From contig NZ_JAJQPD010000012.1 of NCBI RefSeq assembly GCF_021228295.1, forward strand, positions 58,979 to 122,978: a DNA stretch of 64,000 bases, read 5' to 3'. The translations under genes and the position numbers were made by a program. This DNA comes from Agromyces humatus. Its GTDB lineage: Bacteria > Actinomycetota > Actinomycetes > Actinomycetales > Microbacteriaceae. Below are positions 26,301 through 34,664 of the stretch, piece after piece. The notes below the pieces were generated by a model. The model had not been told where the DNA came from. It searched no databases and saw only the letters and a list, made by a program, of their open reading frames with translations. Within the stretch, counting starts at the first letter, position 1. Every line of letters begins with the position of its first letter.

Positions 26301-26713
26301 GCGTGCCCGCCGCCCGCGAGTCGAGCGAGCTCGGCCCGCCAGTCGGCGGCTGCGGGAACCTCGGGTGCGGAGCGAGCGGCATCGGCTCGCCGGCGTTCCT
26401 CGACGTGACGTTCGCCGCTCGCCAGCAGCACTGCGGCGACGTGCTTGCAGTTGAGGCTCACCGGGCAGCTGCAGCCGGCGCCGAGGATCGACACCCGATC
26501 GGCGCGGCCGAGGTCGAGGTTGACCTGCACGCGGTACGGCGAGGGAGCCGTGCCCTGCACATCGGCCGTGAGTCGGAACCGCGCCGGATCCCACGCGAGC
26601 GAGCCGACGTCGCCCGCCTTGAGGATCGTGCGCCCACGGCTGAGGGCGAGCGGCCCGACGAGACGCGCGACCTGCAACTCCTCGATGAGGGGGAACGCGG
26701 GGTCGACAGGCAT
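23345..26713 (-). CDS. SWIM zinc-finger SNF2-family helicase
   Basis: A 1122-residue SNF2-type DNA translocase. A SWIM zinc finger near the N-terminus (CSCPVSLNCKH, about residues 80-92) is followed by a long bacterial SNF2 associated region. The ATPase core has Walker A DDMGLGKTAQT, motif II LVLDEAQFVKN and motif VI DRAHRIGQAKTVMVYR at the C-terminal end. Actinobacterial relatives (HelZ-like) have this plan. Start at 26713 is family-like, though GAAGG directly abuts the ATG. It is divergent from a DNA ligase gene, which suggests a DNA repair or nucleoid role. Confidence 0.93.
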   Translation of the reverse strand: MPVDPAFPLIEELQVARLVGPLALSRGRTILKAGDVGSLAWDPARFRLTADVQGTAPSPYRVQVNLDLGRADRVSILGAGCSCPVSLNCKHVAAVLLASGERHVEERRRADAARSAPEVPAAADWRAELARLAGGGHAAPPTPTAPLALQLELRERVSRGPNRWQGPRDAPAVSEASVDRLAVRPVTRGSRGGWIKGSLTWQNVGFQGAANGLDPAQARWFGEFSALKGARHAGFADYGSAWISLDEFESPTLWALFEQASSLGIALVGTNARSTVWVASHASIGLDASRDGDHAGHPGGDDASAGNGDADLLLAAMVRIDDTSVAADRVRLIGTHGVYAFDFARGSIVLAPLRGRLTEAQRVAITRSEPVRIPADEVASFVADHYSTLARSLRVESHDASFELPPLEPATLVLTATHEPNHVMRLEWAWQRDGGDRLPVDASDAEFHDPDGERAVAARAVAILADDVAGAPLLTRDSDPSLRSGVALRGLEAAEFGARLLPRLAELDRLRVETVGEAPAYRELVEAPKLTVSAVESERTDWFDLGVIVTVEGRKVPFGPLFSALSHGRKKLLLIDGSYLSLAHPVFEPLRELIDEAGSLHEWETGVAIHRTQASLWSEFEDLADESESAVSWRETVAGLNNPGGIEPVAPPAGLALELRPYQLEGFRWLAFLHRHGLGGILADDMGLGKTAQTLALMAHVFEQSDAPPPPFLVVAPTSVVSNWSAEAARFVPGLRVATVGATQAASGRRIADIAAGADLVVTSYAILRLDADAFAALDWAGLVLDEAQFVKNGASKANAAARDIRAPFRLAVTGTPVENNLMELWALMKIVAPGLFPSARAFAERYRRPIENDHNTERLARLRRRIRPLVLRRTKELVAPELPEKQEQVLTVALDPAHRRIYDTFLQRERQKLLGLIDDLERNRFTVFRSLTLLRMLSLHAGLIDGEQYAEVPSAKLDALFEQLDEVIAEGHRALVFSQFTSFLQLAAARLDAAGVPYAYLDGSTRRRSEVIDRFRTGKAPVFLISLKAGGFGLNLTEADYVFLLDPWWNPASEAQAVDRAHRIGQAKTVMVYRMVAEGTIEEKVMALKARKAALVSSLMDDDDLFSESLSADDIRGLIEG

Positions 26714-26802
26714 CCTTCAATGCTCGCATCTTCCGGTGACCTCGCGCACATCGGCGGTCGCTCGACGCTGCGCGATCGCCTTCACCGGAGCATGATGGTC
26801 GG

Positions 26803-27876
26803 ATGGACCTCCCCGTGATGCCGCCGGTCGCGCCGATGCTCTCGAAAGCCGTGAAGGCGATCCCCGATGTCGGGCACGTCGAACCCAAGTGGGACGGATT
26901 CCGCACCATCGTGTTCAAGGACGGCGACGAGGTCGAACTCGGCAGCCGCAACGAGCGCCCGATGACCCGCTACTTCCCCGAGCTCGTCGAGGCGCTGCGG
27001 CAGAACCTGCCGGCCCGGTGCGTCGTCGACGGCGAGATCATCCTCGTGCGCGAGGGCCAGCTCGACTTCGACGCCCTGCAGCAGCGCATCCACCCGGCCG
27101 CGAGCCGCGTCAACATGCTCGCCGAGTCGACGCCGGCGTCGTTCGTCGCGTTCGACCTGCTCGCCCTCGGCGATGACGACCTCATGGACCGGCCGTTCGG
27201 AGAGCGGCGCCGTCTGCTCGTCGACGCGCTCGCCGAGTCGGGTGCGACCGACCCCGTGTTCGTCACGCCCGCGACGGCCGACCTCGCCGAGGCGAACGAC
27301 TGGTTCACCCGGTTCGAGGGCGCCGGCCTCGACGGCGTCGTCGCCAAGCCGCTCGAGGGCACCTATCAGCCCGACAAGCGCACCATGTTCAAGATCAAGC
27401 ACGATCGCACCGCCGACTGCGTGGTCGCGGGGTTCCGCTGGCACAAGTCGGGCGGCATCGTCGGCTCGCTGCTGCTGGGGCTCTACGGCGACGACGGCCG
27501 GCTGCATCACGTCGGGGTCGCGGCGTCGTTCCCCATGGCGCGGCGCGCGAGCCTGGTCGGCGAACTCGAGTCGCTCGTCGAGACCGACCTGTCGCACCAT
27601 CCGTGGGGCGAATGGGCCGACCAGGAGGCGCACGCGAACACGCGCATGCCCGGCGCCGTGAGCCGCTGGTCGGCGGGCAAGAACCTCTCGTTCGTTCCGC
27701 TGCGCCCCGAACTGGTCGTCGAGGTCGCCTACGACCAGATGGAGGGCGACCGGTTCCGGCATACGGCGCAGTTCCGCCGGTGGCGCACCGATCGCACGCC
27801 CGAGAGCTGCACCTACGACCAGCTCGAGTCGCCGGCCGGACTCGACCTGTCTGAGATCCTGCCGGTGCGCCGCTGA
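26803..27876 (+). CDS. ligC: ATP-dependent DNA ligase, LigC type
   Basis: A 357-residue ligase: adenylation domain with nucleotidyl lysine in EPKWDGFRT (about K29), motifs CVVDGEIIL and GLDGVVAKPL, and the KxK motif FKIKHDRTADCVV, followed by an OB-fold domain. Length and order fit LigC of mycobacteria and relatives, an accessory ligase of base excision and end-joining repair. No Ku or polymerase gene is adjacent. Divergent from the SNF2 helicase gene, with a 90-base shared promoter region. A hairpin follows its stop. Confidence 0.92.
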   Translation: MDLPVMPPVAPMLSKAVKAIPDVGHVEPKWDGFRTIVFKDGDEVELGSRNERPMTRYFPELVEALRQNLPARCVVDGEIILVREGQLDFDALQQRIHPAASRVNMLAESTPASFVAFDLLALGDDDLMDRPFGERRRLLVDALAESGATDPVFVTPATADLAEANDWFTRFEGAGLDGVVAKPLEGTYQPDKRTMFKIKHDRTADCVVAGFRWHKSGGIVGSLLLGLYGDDGRLHHVGVAASFPMARRASLVGELESLVETDLSHHPWGEWADQEAHANTRMPGAVSRWSAGKNLSFVPLRPELVVEVAYDQMEGDRFRHTAQFRRWRTDRTPESCTYDQLESPAGLDLSEILPVRR

Positions 27877-27880
27877 GTCT

Positions 27881-27904
27881 GTGCGCGCACGGTTCAGCGC
27901 GCAC
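27881..27904. terminator. Hairpin between ligC and the Lrp gene
   Basis: GTGCGCGC and GCGCGCAC form a perfect 8-bp stem with an 8-base loop in a convergent gap. No T tract, so bidirectional terminator function is likely but not certain. Confidence 0.6.
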
Positions 27905-27925
27905 GGATGCCGCTGCTCGCCACGC

Positions 27926-28462
27926 TCAGAGCACGGTGCGCAGCCCTGCCGACAGTGCGGTGTGATGCTCGAACACGAGGTTGGTCTCGGTGAGTGCGAC
28001 GGCGGGGTTCGCCGAGAGGTTCTTCAGCACGAACTCGCGCACGTGGGCGCTGTCGCGCACGCGCACGTGGATGAGGAAGTCCTCTGAGCCGCCGAGGAAG
28101 AAGAGCTGCGCGACCTCGGGCTGGGTGCGCAGCTCGTCGGAGATCTGCTCCATGAGGTGCCGCGCTCCAGGACGGATGCGCACGCTCACGAGCGCCTGCA
28201 GGTGGTAGCCGAGTGCCTCGGGGGCGATCTCGGCGGTGTACCTCACGATGACCCCGCGCTCGCGCAGCGAGCGCACGCGGGCGAGGCAGGTCGACGGCGA
28301 GACCCCCACCTCGCGGGCGAGGTCGACGTTCGGGATGCGGGCGTTCTCATGCAGGCGGGCGATGATCTGCCGGTCGATCGCGTCGAGCGCGTATGCGGTG
28401 GGATCGGCGCCGGGTGCGCTGATCTGCGGTGAATCGGTCAACAGAACGCCCTCGATTCGCAT
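27926..28462 (-). CDS. Lrp/AsnC-family regulator
   Basis: A 178-residue feast/famine regulator: helix-turn-helix (LDAIDRQIIARLHENARIPNVDLAREVGVSPSTCLARVR) preceded by about 25 unconserved residues, and a ligand-binding RAM domain with VAQLFFLGGSEDFLIHV. It is divergent from alanine dehydrogenase, the common arrangement for AldR, so it probably activates or represses ald in response to alanine. The true start may be internal, near the DAIDR stretch. Confidence 0.93.
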   Translation of the reverse strand: MRIEGVLLTDSPQISAPGADPTAYALDAIDRQIIARLHENARIPNVDLAREVGVSPSTCLARVRSLRERGVIVRYTAEIAPEALGYHLQALVSVRIRPGARHLMEQISDELRTQPEVAQLFFLGGSEDFLIHVRVRDSAHVREFVLKNLSANPAVALTETNLVFEHHTALSAGLRTVL

Positions 28463-28571
28463 GACTGCAACAGATTTCGCAATTCTACCGAATTATCGAC
28501 GGTGAGACTTTCGTATCGGCGAACAAGCGGCGAAAATTGTCAACAACATCCACACAGTCTTCGGAGTAATC
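28463..28571. promoter_or_regulatory. Shared control region of the Lrp gene and ald
   Basis: An AT-rich 109-base region between two divergent starts. It contains the near-palindromic stretch GCAATTCTACCGAATT at 28479-28494 and a second AT-rich stretch AAAATTGTCAACAACAT at 28533-28549, both plausible Lrp-type sites. The match to any specific consensus was judged by eye. Confidence 0.5.
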
Positions 28572-29672
28572 ATGCACATCGGTGTGCCCACTGAGATCAA
28601 GAACAACGAATTCCGCGTCGCCATGACGCCCGCGGGCGTGCACGCGCTCGCGACACGCGGCCACCGCGTCGACATCCAGGCCGGAGCCGGCGCGGGCGCC
28701 GGGTACTCCGACGACGAGTACGCCGTCGCCGGCGCCACCATCGTCGCCACGGCAGAAGAGGCCTGGTCGGCCGAGCTCGTGCTCAAGGTGAAGGAGCCCA
28801 TCGCCGCCGAGTACGGCTTCCTGCGCGAAGACCTCACGCTCTTCACCTACCTGCACCTCGCCGCAGACCTGCCGCTGACCCGGGCGATCCTCGACTCCGG
28901 CGTCACCGCGATCGCCTACGAGACCGTGCAGCTGCCCGACCGGTCGCTGCCGCTGCTCACGCCCATGAGCGAGGTCGCCGGTCGCCTCGCGCCACAGGTC
29001 GGCGCGGCCGAGCTGCTCGCCTCACGCGGCGGTCGCGGGGTGCTGATGGCCGGCGTGCCCGGCACCAGCCCGGCGAAGGTCGTCGTCATCGGCGGCGGTG
29101 TCGCAGGCGAGCAGGCCGCCGCGACCGCACTCGGCCTCGGCGCCGACGTCACGGTCTTCGACATCTCACTGCCCAAGCTGCGCGAGATCGACGCCCGCTA
29201 CGACCACCGCATCCACACCCTCGCCTCGTCGCCCTATGAGATCGCCCGTCAGCTGAAGGACGCCGACCTCGTGATCGGCGCCGTGCTCGTTCCGGGCGCC
29301 GCCGCGCCCAAGGTCGTCACCGACGAGATGGTCGCCGGCATGAAGCGAGGCTCGGTGCTCGTCGACATCGCGATCGACCAGGGCGGCTGCTTCGAAGGCT
29401 CGCACGCGACGACCCACGCCGACCCGACGTTCCGCGTGCACGACGCGATCTTCTACTGCGTCGCGAACATGCCCGGCGCGGTGCCGGCGACCTCGACCCC
29501 GGCGCTCACCAACTCGACGCTTCCGTACACCCTGAAGATCGCCGACCTCGGCTGGCAGGCAGCGCTGGCCGCCGACCCCGCGCTCGCCAAGGGGCTGAAC
29601 GCGACGGGCGGGCACCTCACCAACGAAGGCGTCGCCGCCGCGCACGGTCTCGAGTACTCCGCCGCCGGCTGA
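28572..29672 (+). CDS. ald: Alanine dehydrogenase
   Basis: A 366-residue NAD-dependent enzyme interconverting alanine and pyruvate plus ammonia. Visible features: the N-terminal [23 protein letters not shown], the catalytic Lys in LVLKVKEP and His in FTYLHLAAD, and the NAD site [13 protein letters not shown] near residue 175. Length is normal. Control is probably by the divergent Lrp-family regulator. Confidence 0.97.
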   Translation: MHIGVPTEIKNNEFRVAMTPAGVHALATRGHRVDIQAGAGAGAGYSDDEYAVAGATIVATAEEAWSAELVLKVKEPIAAEYGFLREDLTLFTYLHLAADLPLTRAILDSGVTAIAYETVQLPDRSLPLLTPMSEVAGRLAPQVGAAELLASRGGRGVLMAGVPGTSPAKVVVIGGGVAGEQAAATALGLGADVTVFDISLPKLREIDARYDHRIHTLASSPYEIARQLKDADLVIGAVLVPGAAAPKVVTDEMVAGMKRGSVLVDIAIDQGGCFEGSHATTHADPTFRVHDAIFYCVANMPGAVPATSTPALTNSTLPYTLKIADLGWQAALAADPALAKGLNATGGHLTNEGVAAAHGLEYSAAG

Positions 29673-29719
29673 GGGCCCGACCGCGCGGTGCACCGACCGC
29701 GGCGATCTCGTTGGGAGTC

Positions 29720-30175
29720 TTAGGGTCGCAGTGCCTCGATGACCTTCTGCACTCGCCGCGTTCGGGTGTCGTCAGTCTTGGCGGTCTCAACCGACTCAGC
29801 GTGTGCGCGCTGTCTGCTGTACGAGAGCGTCGACCAGGCCTTCGCTGCCGACGGGTCCGTGTCGAGGGCCGCCGCAAGTTCTGTGGGAATGTCGACGGTG
29901 CGCGGTGCGTCGTCGACTTCGAGGGTGACCTCGATCTCGTCGCCCGCGCCGCGGCCGGTGGCGGCCCGGGTTTCGGCGTTGAACGAGATCAGGAATCGGC
30001 CGCCCATCGATGCGATCGAGTTTCGGTACGTGTAGCCGCCGTCGATGGTGACGACGACGGGCACGCGCTTGCCGCGGCCGAAGCCGAGCACGATGTCCTC
30101 GGGGACGACGATGCCGACGTTGTTCCCGCCGGTTGCTCCTTCGTGAATATCGATACAGCTCTCGCGCCGGGTCAT
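29720..30175 (-). CDS. DUF1905/YdeI-like domain protein
   Basis: A 151-residue protein with a DUF1905 domain ([36 protein letters not shown]) and a C-terminal helical YdeI/OmpD-associated motif ([18 protein letters not shown]). These occur together in a widespread family of unknown biochemical role, sometimes linked to bacteriocin protection. The start at 30175 lies four bases after the stop of the DUF998 gene, so it is the last gene of the operon that begins near 32642. Confidence 0.82.
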   Translation of the reverse strand: MTRRESCIDIHEGATGGNNVGIVVPEDIVLGFGRGKRVPVVVTIDGGYTYRNSIASMGGRFLISFNAETRAATGRGAGDEIEVTLEVDDAPRTVDIPTELAAALDTDPSAAKAWSTLSYSRQRAHAESVETAKTDDTRTRRVQKVIEALRP

Positions 30176-30179
30176 CCGT

Positions 30180-30869
30180 TCAGCGACGGTGCGCGTCAGG
30201 ATGCGGGACGGTGCGATAGGCGTAGAGGGATGCGCCGAGCAGCCACGCGAACCCGGCCACGACCGAGATCCACAGGAAGAGCACGCCCAGGGGTGAGGAA
30301 GACAGTGCCGCGCCGCCGACGAATCCGGCGACGATCGCAACTCCGCTGACGATCGAGAGCACGAATGCGGTGCGGGAGCCGCGTGAGCGCGCCCATGCGG
30401 CGACGATGAATGCTGCGATGCCGAGGGTGAGGAATCCGATGGCGCCGAACGCCAAGTGCAGCAACGCGCTGAGCGATCCGTCGCCGCTCGAGCTGCCGGG
30501 AGGGAATCCCGCCATCGGGTCGGGTGGGAAGATGCCGCTGCCGACCAGGCACAGTCCGTAGATTCCGAGCAGTGCGCCCACCCATCCGGCTCGTGTGTTG
30601 GGCGTGACCGCTCGGGCGAAGCCGACCGCGGCGGCGATGATCATCAGGCCGGTCAGGATCAGGTTGGCCGTCTGGATCCAGCCGGTGTCGGTGAGCATCA
30701 ACAGGCTGAGCGCATGTCGGCTGAAGTCGAAGCCTGGCTTGAGCGCGGCGTGTACCACCGCCACGATCAGGTAGAAGGGTCCGGCGACCACGCCCCAGCC
30801 GAGCAGGGAGCGGGTGACGGCTGCGCGGAGGTCGAATCCCTCGGCCTTCCGGCCGTTCGTCGTGGTCAT
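30180..30869 (-). CDS. DUF998 family membrane protein
   Basis: A 229-residue integral membrane protein with about six membrane segments and the DUF998 signature area ([23 protein letters not shown] split around residue 53). Function unknown. Its ATG overlaps the stop of the preceding dihydrofolate-reductase remnant (ATGA), a sign of translational coupling. Confidence 0.85.
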   Translation of the reverse strand: MTTTNGRKAEGFDLRAAVTRSLLGWGVVAGPFYLIVAVVHAALKPGFDFSRHALSLLMLTDTGWIQTANLILTGLMIIAAAVGFARAVTPNTRAGWVGALLGIYGLCLVGSGIFPPDPMAGFPPGSSSGDGSLSALLHLAFGAIGFLTLGIAAFIVAAWARSRGSRTAFVLSIVSGVAIVAGFVGGAALSSSPLGVLFLWISVVAGFAWLLGASLYAYRTVPHPDAHRR

Positions 30870-31171
30870 GGGGTCCCCTTCCTGGATGTGGGCTGGTAGT
30901 GCAGGATGACCACGCCCGAGTCGTAGCGGCGCACGTCTGCGAGTTGGAATGGCATCTGGGGTGCGTGGCGAGAGATGAGGTCCGCCAGTTCGGTAGCGCC
31001 GACGAAGAGTGGGTGCACCCAGATCTGCAACTCGTCCTCGACCCGCGTGGCCGTGGTGTTGTTCCAGGCCGGGCCGGAGAGGCTGTCGGAGGCCACGAAC
31101 TTCGGCAGGGTGTTCATCCGGTCGGCCATGCCGGTCTCGTCCGTGAGATTCGGCCACACCTTGCGTCGCAT
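30866..31171 (-). pseudogene. C-terminal remnant of a dihydrofolate-reductase-family protein
   Basis: A 101-residue reading with an AAGGAG site five bases before its ATG. It corresponds to the middle and end of a DHFR/RibD_C-family protein: WPNLTDETGMADRMNTLPK and KFVASDSLSGPAWNNTT are typical, then there is a jump to VHPLFVGATELADL and DSGVVILHYQP. The N-terminal nucleotide-binding half and an internal block are missing, so it should be inactive as a reductase. The missing N-terminus lies upstream of the intervening oxidase gene at 32496-32642. Its intact start, stop and couplings show that it is still translated. Confidence 0.75.
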
Positions 31172-31182
31172 CGGTTCTCCTT

Positions 31183-32499
31183 CTAAGGGGTGGGCGGGAT
31201 GTTCTGGTTGAGGTGGAAGACGTTGCCGGGATCCCAGCGGTCCTTCAGAGCGGTCAGGCGGGCGAGCTTGGCCTGCGGGTACGCCGCGCGGATGCCGGCC
31301 GCACCCTCGTCCGTGAGCACGTTGACGTACGCGCCGCTGGCGAAGGGGGCCAGGCGTGCTGCCGAGGTCCGTGCTCGCTCGATCCGTTCGGCATCCTCGG
31401 CGGGATCGGTCCAGCGGGTCGCGGCGACGTACTCGAAGGAGGTGTCGCGATGGCTGAACGCTGTGTCTTCGTCGGGCACATCAGCGATCGCGCCGCCGTA
31501 GGCCTGCAGACTCGCCGCCACGGACGGGTGGTGCTCGAGCAGCGCGTCGAACGCTGCGTCCGGCAGCTCGCGAAAGTAGTGCCCCTTCCAGTAGCGGCGC
31601 ACCGCGTGGCCTTCGACGGTGTCGTCGCGTCGCTGCAGTTCGACGTAGGAGAGCTCGGCGATCCGCTCCTCGGCCGGACGGCCGAGACCTTGCAGCTCGC
31701 GGGCGTGAAGCCGGCCGGCCTCCGGGTCACCGACCCACACGAAGCCGACCGTCACGATTCCGTCGATCAGGGTCGCGGCGAAGGTGGCCTGTCGAGGCGC
31801 TGCGGCGTTGAGGTCCCGCCATCCGGTCAGGACGCCGGCGGCACCCTCGACTGGGAAGTCGACCTCGACGCTGAGGGCACGGGTGCCGACGGGGTGGAGT
31901 GCGAACTCGAACTCGGTGACGATCCCGAAGTTCCCGCCGCCGCCGCGCAGCCCCCAATAGAGCTCGGGATTCTGATCAGCGGAAGCGTGCACCAGATCGC
32001 CATTGGCGGTGACCATCTCGAACGAGACGACATTGTCGCAGGCCAGGCCGTGTTGCCGCGCCAGCCAGCCCATGCCGCCGCCGAGCGTGAGCCCGCCGAC
32101 GCCGGTGTGCGACACGTTGCCGGCCGTGGTAGCGAGGCCGTGCTCCTGTGCCGCAAGGTCTAGGGCGCCGAGCAGCGCGCCGCCTTGCACCCATGCCCGC
32201 CGTCGTTCGGGATCCACTCGAACGGCCGCGAGGGGGGTCAGGTCGATCATCATGCCGCCGTCGGGCGCGGACAGGCCGAGAACGCTGTGCCCACCGCATC
32301 GGACGCCGACCTCGAGGCCGAGCTCGCGGGCTGCACGCACGGCGACCCGCACGTCGCCGACGCTCGCGCACCGCACGATCAGTTCGGGCCGGCGGTCGAC
32401 CATGGCGTTCCAGACCCGGCGCGCGTGGTCGTAGCCGGGATCGTCGGGCAGCAGCAGCTGCCCGTCGAGGTCGGCAGAGGACAAGATCGTGGTCGTCAT
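31183..32499 (-). CDS. FAD-linked oxidase (berberine-bridge type)
   Basis: A 438-residue flavoprotein of the BBE-like/FAD_binding_4 family: PP-loop region VRCGGHSVLGLS with the His used for covalent FAD attachment, GGLTLGGGMGWLARQHG, the LRGGGGNFGIVTEFEF segment, and a C-terminal BBE domain ending VFHLNQNIPP. The usual second attachment cysteine seems replaced, so FAD is probably attached once. It uses its own GGAGGGGAG site. The gene sits between two parts of one DHFR-family gene, overlapping the upstream part by ATGA. Substrate unknown. Confidence 0.92.
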   Translation of the reverse strand: MTTTILSSADLDGQLLLPDDPGYDHARRVWNAMVDRRPELIVRCASVGDVRVAVRAARELGLEVGVRCGGHSVLGLSAPDGGMMIDLTPLAAVRVDPERRRAWVQGGALLGALDLAAQEHGLATTAGNVSHTGVGGLTLGGGMGWLARQHGLACDNVVSFEMVTANGDLVHASADQNPELYWGLRGGGGNFGIVTEFEFALHPVGTRALSVEVDFPVEGAAGVLTGWRDLNAAAPRQATFAATLIDGIVTVGFVWVGDPEAGRLHARELQGLGRPAEERIAELSYVELQRRDDTVEGHAVRRYWKGHYFRELPDAAFDALLEHHPSVAASLQAYGGAIADVPDEDTAFSHRDTSFEYVAATRWTDPAEDAERIERARTSAARLAPFASGAYVNVLTDEGAAGIRAAYPQAKLARLTALKDRWDPGNVFHLNQNIPPTP

Positions 32500-32642
32500 G
32501 TTGTGGCTCCCCTCCGCACGCACGGGTTCACGTGAGACGAGCCGGATTCCTTGTCGTGGTCGACGATGTCGAAGTGCCGGCGTTCCATGTGGTTGACAAC
32601 GCCGTCGAGGGTGACGATCGTGGAGTCGATGACTGCTCGCAT
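32496..32642 (-). pseudogene. N-terminal remnant of a dihydrofolate-reductase-family protein
   Basis: A 48-codon reading with AAGGA eight bases before its ATG. The first 30 residues (MRAVIDSTIVTLDGVVNHME and on to IVDHD) match the start of DHFR-family proteins; the rest is unrelated. It ends with TGA overlapping the ATG of the FAD oxidase gene. Together with the fragment at 30866-31171 it represents one gene broken by the oxidase gene. It now may serve as a translational leader for the oxidase. Confidence 0.7.
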
Positions 32643-32705
32643 GATGCTGTTCCTTCTCGTGATTCGCGTGCCTCCATACTCGGTCGAGCGGTGATCCCGG
32701 TGAAG

Positions 32706-32762
32706 GTCCACCCGGGCGGCTGGATAGTGGACCACTTCGACCTCCCCGAGGCCGTCTCGGGG
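32706..32762. promoter_or_regulatory. Inverted repeats in the control region between the oxidase operon and the MocR gene
   Basis: GTCCAC at 32706 and GTGGAC at 32727 form an inverted repeat spaced by 15 bases; CCCCGAG at 32744 and CTCGGGG at 32756 form a second with a 5-base spacer. They lie just before the MocR start and on the upstream side of the divergent operon, so they are candidate operators of this regulator. Confidence 0.5.
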
Positions 32763-32773
32763 GTGGTCCGCTG

Positions 32774-34189
32774 ATGGCGGTGCGCTGGTCGGGACCGGCA
32801 CCGGAGTTGCTCATCCCCCTCGAGCGTGGCGGCGGCCCTCTGACTGCCCAACTGCAGCGCGAGCTTCGACGCACCATTCGCGACGGCCGCCTCACCGCAG
32901 GAGAGCGGCTCCCGTCGTCTCGCTCGCTCGCTGTTCACCTGGGCGTCTCGCGCGGGCTGGTGGTCGAGTGCTACGAGCAGCTCGTCGCCGAGGGATACCT
33001 CGTGACGGCGGCAGGCTCGGGCACCCGGGTTGCTCGGGAAGTCGCGGAGGCGACTCGCGAGCCACCGACGGCGGAGGCGGAGGAGCTGCATCCGAGGGTG
33101 GACGTCGATTTCGAGTACGGCATCCCCGACCTCGCGTCGTTCCCGACGCACGATTGGCTGTGGGCGATGGCCGAGGCGGCCCGAACCGCGCCGAACGCAG
33201 TCATGGGCGACGAACACGGCGCCGGGTCGCCACGGCTCCGAAGCGTCGTCACCGCCTACCATCGCCGAGTCAGAGCGGGAACCGCGGATGCCGGCCACGC
33301 GGTCATCGTCGGCGGGTTCCGGCACGGCCTCAACCTCGTGTTCGGCGCCCTCGCGCGGCGCGGTGTCGACCTGGTCGGACTTGAGAATCCGGGCCCTCTG
33401 GAGCACGACGTCATCGCCCGGCGGGCCGGACTCAACCCCGCGCCGGTGCGGGTGGACGCCGACGGTGTCGACGTCGATGCGCTGCGCCGATCCGGTGCCC
33501 GCGCCGTGCTTGTGACGCCCGCCCACCAGTGCCCCACCGGTGTGGCGCTCACCCCGCGGCGCCGACGCGAACTCATCGCATGGGCAGAGTCGGTCGACGG
33601 ATGGATCCTCGAGGACGACTACGACGCGGAGTTCCGTTACGACCGCCAGCCGGTGGGCTCGCTCCAGGGCCTTGCACCCGAGCGCGTGGTCGCCCTCGGG
33701 TCGGTGAGCAAGACCCTGGCGCCGGGGATGCGGATCGGCTGGATCCTCGCCCCACCGCAACTCCGCGATGACCTCGTACGGGCGAAGCAGTTGTCGAGTC
33801 GCGGCGTGCCGGCCCTCGATCAGCTCGCCCTCGCCGAGCTGATCGAGTCCGGCAGGTTCGACCGGCATCTGCGGCGGATGCGCACCGTGTACGCCGCCCG
33901 CCGGGCGGTGCTGGTTGAGGCCTTAGCCGAACGTCGGCCCGATCTCGCCCTGGAGGGGCTCGTTGCGGGATGTCACGCGGTGCTCCGGCTTCCGGATGGC
34001 GCGGACGAGGCCGCAGTCGCCGAAGAGGCGCTCACGGCATCGGTGATGGTGAAACCCCTCGGGGCGTATCGCCTGCCGGACCCCCTTGATACCGGGCCGC
34101 ATCGTCCCGCGCTGGTGATCGGCTTCGGGAACGTCGATGAGACGCGGATCAGGCACGGTGTGCGGGTACTCGCCGGAATCGTGCCGTAA
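32774..34189 (+). CDS. MocR-type (GntR/aminotransferase) regulator
   Basis: A 471-residue fusion of an N-terminal GntR winged helix (LTAGERLPSSRSLAVHLGVSR) and a fold-type I aminotransferase-like domain with the PLP lysine in LGSVSKTLAPGMRIGW, about residue 315. MocR proteins sense PLP or an amino compound and control nearby genes, typically divergent ones. Here the divergent operon with the FAD oxidase is the natural target. It could be PdxR-like, but no pdx genes are present. Confidence 0.92.
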   Translation: MAVRWSGPAPELLIPLERGGGPLTAQLQRELRRTIRDGRLTAGERLPSSRSLAVHLGVSRGLVVECYEQLVAEGYLVTAAGSGTRVAREVAEATREPPTAEAEELHPRVDVDFEYGIPDLASFPTHDWLWAMAEAARTAPNAVMGDEHGAGSPRLRSVVTAYHRRVRAGTADAGHAVIVGGFRHGLNLVFGALARRGVDLVGLENPGPLEHDVIARRAGLNPAPVRVDADGVDVDALRRSGARAVLVTPAHQCPTGVALTPRRRRELIAWAESVDGWILEDDYDAEFRYDRQPVGSLQGLAPERVVALGSVSKTLAPGMRIGWILAPPQLRDDLVRAKQLSSRGVPALDQLALAELIESGRFDRHLRRMRTVYAARRAVLVEALAERRPDLALEGLVAGCHAVLRLPDGADEAAVAEEALTASVMVKPLGAYRLPDPLDTGPHRPALVIGFGNVDETRIRHGVRVLAGIVP

Positions 34190-34208
34190 GGCCTCGGGGC
34201 GGGTTGCC

Positions 34209-34520
34209 CTACCCCTCGGATCCGGCGAGTGTCCAAGGCAAGCCCGCCCGGTGCCACTCGACGATGCCGCCGTCGATGTTGACGGCGTCGAAGCCCTGCG
34301 CCTCGAGGTACTGCGCGGCCTGTGCGCTGCGTCCGCCGACGTGGCACAGCACGTAGACGGTGATGTCGCGCGGCAGCTCGTCGATGCGCGAGACGAGCTC
34401 GCCGAGCGGAATGTCGATGGTGCCTTCGATGTGCGCACGCTCGTGCTCGCGCGGCTCTCGCACGTCGAGTATGACGGCGCCGTCGACCGCGTGCACGTCT
34501 GCTGGGCTCATTGAGCGCAT
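34209..34520 (-). CDS. Single-domain rhodanese
   Basis: A 103-residue rhodanese-like sulfurtransferase. The fold motifs ILDVREPREHERAHIEGTI and the active-site loop VLCHVGGRSAQAA with the catalytic Cys are intact. It could carry persulfide sulfur in the cytoplasm. The start at 34520 is supported by AAGGA six bases upstream; a second ATG at 34511 is less well placed. Convergent with the MocR gene. Confidence 0.92.
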   Translation of the reverse strand: MRSMSPADVHAVDGAVILDVREPREHERAHIEGTIDIPLGELVSRIDELPRDITVYVLCHVGGRSAQAAQYLEAQGFDAVNIDGGIVEWHRAGLPWTLAGSEG

Positions 34521-34664
34521 CGGGATTCCTTCACGTAGGGGTGATTCGAGGCTACCTCGGGTCGCGACGTCCCGGGCCTGCTGCGCAACACGGGGCAGGG
34601 CGGAACCGGGACGGATGCGGCGATGCTTCCGAGGATTTCGCGGGTTTCGACTTAGGGTGTCGGT

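Noticed and set aside
31183..32499. FAD oxidase as a mobile cassette
   Set aside because: No integrase, transposase, terminal repeats or target duplication could be seen at its borders, and its codon use matches the region, so I report only the broken host gene.
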